Below are positions 34,430 to 39,950 of a stretch of DNA of 39,950 bases, one piece after another. The translations under genes were made by a program, and so were the position numbers. The notes beneath the pieces were generated by a model. That model ran no database searches, was not told where the DNA came from, and was given only the letters and a program-made list of their open reading frames with translations. The stretch comes from Ktedonobacteria bacterium. Its GTDB lineage: Bacteria > Chloroflexota > Ktedonobacteria > Ktedonobacterales > JACDGC01. How positions within the stretch are numbered: position 1 is the first letter of the stretch; every line of letters starts with the position of its first letter. The DNA is taken from NCBI GenBank assembly GCA_027459705.1, contig DAIDHM010000113.1:1-39950 (forward strand), read 5' to 3'.

Positions 34430-35190
34430 GGCATCACCCCGCCACCATTGGCATCAAGTACCGCACCAGTGATGAATGTCGCGGCATTACTCGCAAAAAA
34501 GAGGATGGAATCGGCATGCTCGCTGGCTTCACTGATGCGATGCTGCGGAATCAACTGCTCCAAATTCGCGATCGTCGTGTCATCGTAGAGTTGGCGTATG
34601 CGTGGCGACCAGGCAACTCCAGGGGCGGTCGCGTTGACGGTGATCCCATTCGGCGCTAGTTCGCGGGCGAGTTGGCGCGTCATGCCGATCAACCCGGCCT
34701 TGCTGGCGACATAATGCAGTGAAGCGTGCACCGGCGCCCCGCGTGCCAGCCAGGATGAGACGAGAACAATACGCCCCCATCCACGTCCCAGCATGTGGGG
34801 CACGGCGGCGTGGCACGTCAAATAGACCGATTTGAGGTTGAGGTCCACAATAGCGTCCCATTCCTCCTCATCAATCTCCAGCAGCGTGCGGCGATACCAG
34901 AAACCGCCCGCGGTGGTCACCAGGATATCAATCTGCCCATACGCCAGCACCACCTCGCCAATCGCGCGTTCGACCTCCGTGCGGCTGGTCACATCCGTGC
35001 GAAACGCCTGCGCGTGCAAGCCCTCGGTGGTCAAGCTCACGGCCAGGTCCTGCGCGGCCTGCCCATCGCGATCAAGTATCGCGACCGTCGCGCCCTGACG
35101 CGCGAATTGCGCCGAGGCCGCCCCCCCAATGCCCGCTGCGCCGCCCGTCACGACGACGACCTTACCGCGCAATTCCGGATACTCTGCCAT
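34426..35190 (-). CDS. Short-chain dehydrogenase/reductase
   Basis: A classical SDR with the NAD(P)-binding TGGAAGIG motif (15-22), the active-site Ser in VSSW (145-146), and Y160 with K164 (YVASK). Asp at the end of strand 2 (AILDRDG) favours NAD over NADP. The NNAG motif is TTAG here. At 254 residues it is full length. The start overlaps the MFS stop by 29 bases and the stop overlaps the MBL-fold start by four, so it is part of the overlapping operon. It probably oxidises a hydroxyl intermediate of the pathway. Confidence 0.93.
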   Translation of the reverse strand: MAEYPELRGKVVVVTGGAAGIGGAASAQFARQGATVAILDRDGQAAQDLAVSLTTEGLHAQAFRTDVTSRTEVERAIGEVVLAYGQIDILVTTAGGFWYRRTLLEIDEEEWDAIVDLNLKSVYLTCHAAVPHMLGRGWGRIVLVSSWLARGAPVHASLHYVASKAGLIGMTRQLARELAPNGITVNATAPGVAWSPRIRQLYDDTTIANLEQLIPQHRISEASEHADSILFFASNAATFITGAVLDANGGGVMP

Positions 35191-36646
35191 ACTCTACCTC
35201 CTGATTTCTGGTGCGATCGGATGGTTCGGTTGCCGACTCTGGCCACAGTGTCGATCGACTGATCATCAGAACAATCGCGAACATCACCACGCTGGTGGTC
35301 CAGAAGCCCGCAACATACGTCCCGGTGAGATGGACCAGCGCGCCGATCAGCGGCGGCAAGGTCAAGGCGACGCCATTGCTCGCGACGATCACCAGCGTGA
35401 TGCGCCAATCCAGGCCACCGGGCGCTGGTCGGGTCGCGACAGACCCAAAGACCGTCCCATACGAGACATTGACACAGAACGTGAAGACGAGCAGTGCGCC
35501 CACTGCCAGCGCGAGGTTGGGCGCGACGGGGGTCGCCAACAGGGCCACACCACCGCCTAGCCCGGCGAAGATGACCAGGCGGCGCATCCCCAGCCAGGTG
35601 GTGGCGCGCCCGCTGATCAGTCGCCCCACCACCGCCATACCAGTCGCGCCAGCCGCCAGGAACGCCGTCTCCCTCGCGGTGACGCCGAAACGGTCCGCGA
35701 AGAATGATGCGATCCAGGCCGTGATGCCAACAAAGATGGCGTAGCCAATCACATTTGCCCCGGTCAGCAGCCAGGTAAAACGCTCCGTGAAGACAGCCAG
35801 TGTGAATGGCGTCCGCGTTGGCACCCGCACTGGCACCGACACTGGGCCACCCGGAGAGCTGTCCCGCTGAGGAGCAGATACTGATTGGCTCCGTGCCAGT
35901 GGAGGAAAAAGCCACATAATGACGACAAAGCCAATGAGCATGATCAGCGCATATCCCAGCCAGAACGGCGCCAGCCCCCACGCCGATGTTCCGAGCGGCG
36001 CCAACAGCGCGGTCAACACGATGCCAAACTGCTGACCAGCGCCAATCAAGCCCTGATCGCGCACCTTGACCGCGGCGGGGCTATAGCGCGCGATGACCTG
36101 CACACTGGCCGCTCCGACCAGCCCCGTCCCGATCCCCGTCATGCCGCGACTGATGAGGAGCAGAGCGAAGGTGGGGGCCAGGGCGCGCGCGACACAGGAT
36201 ATCGCCATGATCGCCATGCCCCAGAGGATGCCACCACGCGGTCCGGTCCAACGGATCCAGCGGGGCATGGCGGCGATCATCAAGGTGTGGCAGATAATCG
36301 TCGTCGAGACCGCCCAGCCCGCAGAGGTCGCACTCACCTGATAGATTGCGCGTTCGAACGGTAGGATGGCGCTGATATCCAAGAATACCAGGCCGAGCAT
36401 GATGCCGCTCAAGATCGTCGCAACGAGCATGCCATGATAAGCGCCAGACGGCAACACGCTGGCGATTGTCCCAGAAGCCGACCGCTCTCTTCCCAGATCG
36501 GCCCCAGCAGCCAGCACGTCTCCCGGGTGGCCTGGTGCCGCTGGCGGCATGCCGTCCGGCGAGTGCCAGTCTGGCGCCACACTGCGCGATTCGGTGTCCT
36601 GCGTTTCTTCAGGGAATGACGACCGCTCGGCCGATGATGCCGCCAT
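35162..36646 (-). CDS. MFS transporter
   Basis: A major facilitator with 12 predicted membrane segments. A hydrophilic N-terminal tail of about 65 residues comes first, and a central loop (about 250-280) links the two halves. The first half has MARW-like charged motifs between helices 2 and 3 (MPRWIRWTGPRGG). The central loop contains SPGGPVSVPVRV, similar to an insertion in the flavoprotein gene at 30236. I chose the ATG at 36646 because GGAGG lies eight bases upstream. This start lies 38 bases inside the preceding alcohol dehydrogenase gene. It likely imports the substrate or exports a product of the operon's pathway. Confidence 0.9.
   Translation of the reverse strand: MAASSAERSSFPEETQDTESRSVAPDWHSPDGMPPAAPGHPGDVLAAGADLGRERSASGTIASVLPSGAYHGMLVATILSGIMLGLVFLDISAILPFERAIYQVSATSAGWAVSTTIICHTLMIAAMPRWIRWTGPRGGILWGMAIMAISCVARALAPTFALLLISRGMTGIGTGLVGAASVQVIARYSPAAVKVRDQGLIGAGQQFGIVLTALLAPLGTSAWGLAPFWLGYALIMLIGFVVIMWLFPPLARSQSVSAPQRDSSPGGPVSVPVRVPTRTPFTLAVFTERFTWLLTGANVIGYAIFVGITAWIASFFADRFGVTARETAFLAAGATGMAVVGRLISGRATTWLGMRRLVIFAGLGGGVALLATPVAPNLALAVGALLVFTFCVNVSYGTVFGSVATRPAPGGLDWRITLVIVASNGVALTLPPLIGALVHLTGTYVAGFWTTSVVMFAIVLMISRSTLWPESATEPSDRTRNQEVEYGRVSGIAR
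35821..35854 (-). repeat. Coding repeat element in the MFS gene
   Basis: It encodes PGGPVSVPVRV on the minus strand. The GGCACCGACACTGGGCCACCC stretch is close to the element at 31124-31147 and is in the same frame. Similar GGGTGGCC-cored sequences also lie at 36523-36540 and 38771-38790. Confidence 0.4.
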
Positions 36647-37703
36647 TGCGCAGATCCTCCAGCGCCGTATTGACCTCCGCGAGCGCGTACGTTCGACTGA
36701 CAACCGGCGTGAGGCGACCGGCGCTCAGCAAGTCTATGACTTCGGTGAATTCCTGGCGACCGGAGGCGCGACTGCCGATAATGCGGAAGTCGTTCAGCAC
36801 CACATCCATCGTCCGAAAGGTGCTGAGTTGGTCCGGGGTATACCCGATCAAGACCAGCGCGCCATCTGGCCGCAGCAGGGCGAAATCCCTATCGAGCGCG
36901 GGCTGGGTCGAGACGAAATCCATCGCGACTTCGACCCCGGCGCCCCCGGTCGCCGCGCGCACCATGCCGACCACATCATCACGCGCGACGTGCAATGCGA
37001 GATCGGCTCCAAATTCGCGGGCCAGGCGCAGCTTTTCCTCATCGACATCGACGACCGCCACCCGCGCCCCCAACAATTTCGCGACCTGGATGGCATGCAG
37101 CCCGATGCCGCCCGCTCCGGTCATGTAGACCCAATCCCCAGCTTGCACATTGGCGCGCCTGGTCAATGCATGCCAGGCCGTCGTGAGGCAGTCACCTAAC
37201 AGGGCGATATGCTCGAATGGGATGCTCGGTGGCACCACGACCACATGTGACACAGGCACCTTCAGATATTCGGCATAGGCGCCATCGATGGTGAAGCCAA
37301 TGCGCCCTGCCATGTGCGGACAGATCTGCTCACGTCCGGTCTGGCAATACACACATTCCCCACAATTCAAAAAGATGACAACCCCGACATGATCGCCGAC
37401 GCTCACCTCGGTCACTGCGGTGCCAATCGCCGCCACTTCACCGGCCGGCTCGTGACCGGGGATATGGGGCAATGGGACGCCTTTGATTTTGCCTGCGGTG
37501 ATCTTGAGATCTGTGCCACAAACCCCCACGGCGCGGACACGCACCAGGACATCGCGCGGCCCGATCGCGGGGACTGGTAGTTCACGCTCCTCGAGGAGCG
37601 CCGCCGCACTCGCTGACGCCTGGCTACCCGGCGTGCCCGAGCCAACCGGTTCCCCCCCAAATTTCGTCAGTACCATCGCGCGCATCGTCGCGGGAATATG
37701 CAT
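36609..37703 (-). CDS. Zinc-dependent alcohol dehydrogenase (MDR superfamily)
   Basis: A medium-chain dehydrogenase. Catalytic zinc ligands are C62 and H84-E85 (GHE), and the structural zinc site has four cysteines at 114, 117, 120 and 128. The NAD(P)-binding motif GAGGIG is at 196-201, with Asp at the end of strand 2 (VVDVDEEK), which suggests NAD. An Ala/Ser-rich insertion at about 18-38 is unusual. The product is 364 residues. The ATG at 37703 follows GGAGG by about seven bases and lies 11 bases after the amidohydrolase stop. It probably oxidises an alcohol intermediate to the aldehyde used by the neighbouring aldehyde dehydrogenase; that link is inferred. Confidence 0.94.
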   Translation of the reverse strand: MHIPATMRAMVLTKFGGEPVGSGTPGSQASASAAALLEERELPVPAIGPRDVLVRVRAVGVCGTDLKITAGKIKGVPLPHIPGHEPAGEVAAIGTAVTEVSVGDHVGVVIFLNCGECVYCQTGREQICPHMAGRIGFTIDGAYAEYLKVPVSHVVVVPPSIPFEHIALLGDCLTTAWHALTRRANVQAGDWVYMTGAGGIGLHAIQVAKLLGARVAVVDVDEEKLRLAREFGADLALHVARDDVVGMVRAATGGAGVEVAMDFVSTQPALDRDFALLRPDGALVLIGYTPDQLSTFRTMDVVLNDFRIIGSRASGRQEFTEVIDLLSAGRLTPVVSRTYALAEVNTALEDLRNGGIIGRAVVIP

Positions 37704-37714
37704 CGCACTCCTCC

Positions 37715-38707
37715 TTATCCCAGATGGGCTAACCGGGTGATGTTGCCACCCAGGATGGCCGCGCGATCACTCTCGCTCAGTCCTGACAGGCCTTCGATCT
37801 CGCCGACCGGATCATCCTGGCCCATATCGAACGGGAAGTCTGAACCGAGGAGGACGTGATCAGCGCCAAAAAGCTCCACCAGTACACGCAATTGCGGGTC
37901 GCCATGGGCGATCGTATCCACATAAAAATGGCGTGCTGCCGCCATGGGGCTGGTCTTGAGATCGCGTTGCGGCTCCGGACGTTTTTCCCAGCCATGTTCC
38001 CAGCGCCCCATAATCCAGGGCATCGTCCCACCCGCATGGCCCAGCATGACCTTGAGGTCTGGCAGTTCGGTGAAGAGGCCCGAGAAGATCATGTGCGCCG
38101 CATTGAGACCAGTTTCGCTGGGATTGCCGACGAGATTCGTCAGATAATACTGCTTGAGGGTTGGCGAGGAATGCCCCTGGAAATATTCGGGATGGATGAA
38201 AACAAAGAGATCATCGGCGGCACAGGCTTGCCAAAATGGACGGAATTCAGGATCGCCTAGATGGACGCCACGTACATTGCTGCCAATCTCGACGCCGTGG
38301 AACCCCAGCTCATGAGTCGCCCGGCGCAATTCGGCCAGCGCGAGCTGGGTATCCTGCATAGGGATCATCGCCAGCGGTGCGAAACGATCGGGATGCTGGC
38401 GCGCGACCGCAGCCATGGCGTCGTTCTGGATGCGCGCGGCGTTCAGCCCTTCGGCACCCGGCAGATCATACAAAAAAAGAAAAGGGGGCGGGCAGATGAG
38501 CATCATATCGATGCGCAACTTATCCATTGCGGCCAGCATGCCAGGGACATCCGATCCCTCGTGCGGCATGGGGCCATTGCGAACCTGGACATTCGTGGAA
38601 TACACACCTTCTGGTGTCCGTTCGAGGCGCGGTCGCCACGGTTCCGGCCCGTGATCGGCAGTAATCTCTTCGACGATGATATGCCCGTGAGCATCGATAT
38701 GGCGCAT
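37715..38707 (-). CDS. Amidohydrolase-family protein, ACMSD-like
   Basis: The TIM-barrel metal site starts with DAHGH (residues 5-9). FIHPEY, GHAGGTMPWIMGR and, near the end, GADHVLLGSDFPFDM supply the other ligands. The order and spacing match the ACMSD branch, which contains decarboxylases and hydrolases of small aromatic and muconate-type acids. It has 330 residues. The ATG at 38707 follows GAGGAG by about eight bases. In ACMSD relatives the reaction is non-oxidative decarboxylation, but branch membership does not fix the substrate. It is the second gene of the operon, after the aldehyde dehydrogenase. Confidence 0.92.
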   Translation of the reverse strand: MRHIDAHGHIIVEEITADHGPEPWRPRLERTPEGVYSTNVQVRNGPMPHEGSDVPGMLAAMDKLRIDMMLICPPPFLFLYDLPGAEGLNAARIQNDAMAAVARQHPDRFAPLAMIPMQDTQLALAELRRATHELGFHGVEIGSNVRGVHLGDPEFRPFWQACAADDLFVFIHPEYFQGHSSPTLKQYYLTNLVGNPSETGLNAAHMIFSGLFTELPDLKVMLGHAGGTMPWIMGRWEHGWEKRPEPQRDLKTSPMAAARHFYVDTIAHGDPQLRVLVELFGADHVLLGSDFPFDMGQDDPVGEIEGLSGLSESDRAAILGGNITRLAHLG

Positions 38708-38770
38708 GGTTTGCTGCTCCTCATTATGGCTTGGCGCCGTGCGTTATCGCCCGCGCGGCGAGGCCGGAAG

Positions 38771-38790
38771 CCGGGTGGCCCGTGCCGGTT
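38771..38790. repeat. Intergenic copy of the GGGTGGCC-type element
   Basis: The sequence CCGGGTGGCCCGTGCCGGTT in the gap between the aldehyde dehydrogenase and amidohydrolase genes resembles the reverse complement of the coding elements at 31124 and 35821. The rest of this 208-base gap shows no gene. Confidence 0.35.
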
Positions 38791-38915
38791 GCTGGGGGTG
38801 TACCTGCTGCGATAAGCAAGCCTATGTTCGCTGCCCCGCGTGGTAGTCTCTCAAGGCCACCAACTACTCGGCCCCAGGTGCTGCCCACAAGCAGCGTCGA
38901 TCAATGCGGGTGTGC

Positions 38916-39950
38916 TCAATTGAGTCGCATGGCGTCGGCGCTATCGTACCAGGTCACCGGGTCCTCCGTCAGGCTGACCCAGACACTCTTTACCTCGGTG
39001 AAGGTATGGATCGCGTCCAGGCCATTTTCGCGACCAATTCCAGAATACTTGAATCCGCCCCAGGGAGACCCCGGCGCGTTGCGATGATGATCGTTGATCC
39101 AGATCGTTCCGCTCATCACATCGCGCGCCACGCGGTGCGCCCGCGCGACATTCTGCGTCCATATCGCCGCGCCGAGGCCAAAGGGGATATCATTGGCGAG
39201 CGCGATCGCTTTGGCCTCTGTCTCGAACGGCATGATCATCATGACCGGCCCGAAGATCTCTTCCTGGCAGGCGCGCATCTGATTATCGGCATCATAGAAT
39301 GCCGTGGGGGTCAAAAAGTAGCCATCCTGCAGCGCGGCATCACTGGGTCGATGGCCACCGGTCAACAATTTCGCGCCATCCTGCCGCGCCGATTCGATGT
39401 AGCTCTCAATGCGTTCGCGCGCACCCGCGCTGATCTGCGGCCCCATCTGCGTCGTGGGATCGCTGGGGATGCCAACTTTCATGGCTTCCAGGCGCGCTTT
39501 GAACCGCGCGAGAAATTCTTGATAGATGCTGCGCTGCACGAGTACGCGGGTCCCGGCAATGCACGTCTGGCCCGCCCCGATGAATCCGGACCACTGGGTC
39601 CCGCGGACTGCGCGGTCCAGGTCCGCGTCCGCGAAGACCAGTACCGGGGCTTTACCCCCAAGTTCACCACCGAAACGCTTCATACCATCGGCGCAGACCT
39701 TCATGATGGCTTTGCCGGTGGCAGTGGATCCGGTGACATCCACGCGCGCGATGGCAGGGTGCGCCACCAGCGGCGCGCCTGCGTCAGGCCCGTACCCCGA
39801 CAAGACTTGCAAGACGCCGGGAGGCATCCCCGCCTGGCGCGCGAGATCGGCGACTTCCAGCAAGCTGCAGGGCGCCAACTCACTCGGCTTGAGGATGACG
39901 CAGTTTCCAGCGGCCAATGCTGGCGCCAACTTTTTGGTGGCGATCAACAA
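38916..39950 (-). CDS. Aldehyde dehydrogenase, partial (5' end beyond window)
   Basis: NAD(P)-dependent aldehyde oxidation. The visible 344 residues begin inside the cofactor domain (KKLAPALAAGNCVILKPSELAP). The general base Glu in GGELGGKAP, the catalytic Cys in GAGQTCIAG, EEIFGPV, and PWGGFKYSGIGRENG near the end are all intact. About 140-150 N-terminal residues must lie outside the window, because full-length enzymes have about 480-500. It shows best general resemblance to betaine-aldehyde or hydroxymuconic-semialdehyde dehydrogenases; the difference cannot be settled here. It is followed by a 208-base gap and then the rest of the catabolic operon in the same direction. Confidence 0.95.
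   Translation of the reverse strand: MLIATKKLAPALAAGNCVILKPSELAPCSLLEVADLARQAGMPPGVLQVLSGYGPDAGAPLVAHPAIARVDVTGSTATGKAIMKVCADGMKRFGGELGGKAPVLVFADADLDRAVRGTQWSGFIGAGQTCIAGTRVLVQRSIYQEFLARFKARLEAMKVGIPSDPTTQMGPQISAGARERIESYIESARQDGAKLLTGGHRPSDAALQDGYFLTPTAFYDADNQMRACQEEIFGPVMMIMPFETEAKAIALANDIPFGLGAAIWTQNVARAHRVARDVMSGTIWINDHHRNAPGSPWGGFKYSGIGRENGLDAIHTFTEVKSVWVSLTEDPVTWYDSADAMRLN

Noticed and set aside
33431-34588. Open plus-strand frame of 385 codons opposite the MBL-fold gene
   Set aside because: It is an antisense shadow caused by high third-position GC. The minus-strand gene has a complete metal site and operon overlaps.

Overview
The window is bacterial chromosomal DNA of moderately high GC, with tightly packed operons and AT-rich promoter gaps. 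The gene families suggest a heterotrophic Chloroflexota (Ktedonobacteria-like) soil or thermophilic bacterium. That placement is inferred from general gene style only, because no rRNA or ribosomal protein marker is present. I saw no tRNA, rRNA, CRISPR array, integrase or intact insertion sequence.

Left part (1-9100): a mannoside-use locus. A GntR-type regulator with a sugar-binding domain precedes a cytoplasmic GH38 alpha-mannosidase, a Tat/lipoprotein sugar-binding protein and two sugar permeases. Facing this operon is a small membrane-anchored bulb-type lectin whose three repeats all keep the mannose-binding pattern QxDxNxVxY. An AT-rich motif, TATATGYYATAW, occurs upstream of the regulator and twice upstream of the mannosidase. 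It is the likely operator. No ABC ATPase is encoded here. An uncharacterised membrane-anchored protein lies upstream on the minus strand, ending at a long perfect hairpin.

9100-18000: a decayed NRAMP-like transporter remnant, a three-histidine-box fatty acid desaturase, then a complete peptide importer operon (binding protein, two permeases, two ATPases) ending with a DUF1028 Ntn-hydrolase-like protein. The binding protein's signal peptide is split by a one-base frameshift.

18000-31700: mostly unlinked or loosely linked genes: a degenerate HD-GYP membrane protein, a SAM methyltransferase, a YciI-like protein, RecN, a GH1 beta-glucosidase, a DUF697-type GTPase, a secreted dimethylformamidase-like protein with a Thr/Pro decapeptide tail, Tgt, and a geranylgeranyl-reductase-type flavoprotein.

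31700-39950: a compact minus-strand catabolic operon. In transcription order it holds aldehyde dehydrogenase (cut by the window edge), ACMSD-type amidohydrolase, zinc alcohol dehydrogenase, MFS transporter, SDR oxidoreductase, MBL-fold hydrolase and a CocE/NonD hydrolase. Most junctions overlap, which suggests one pathway that imports a compound, hydrolyses it and oxidises it through alcohol and aldehyde steps. The substrate cannot be read from sequence.

Several short repeats recur. One is a 42-base element that supplies the end of recN. Another is a CCGGGTGGCC-type element found inside two unrelated proteins and in a gap.
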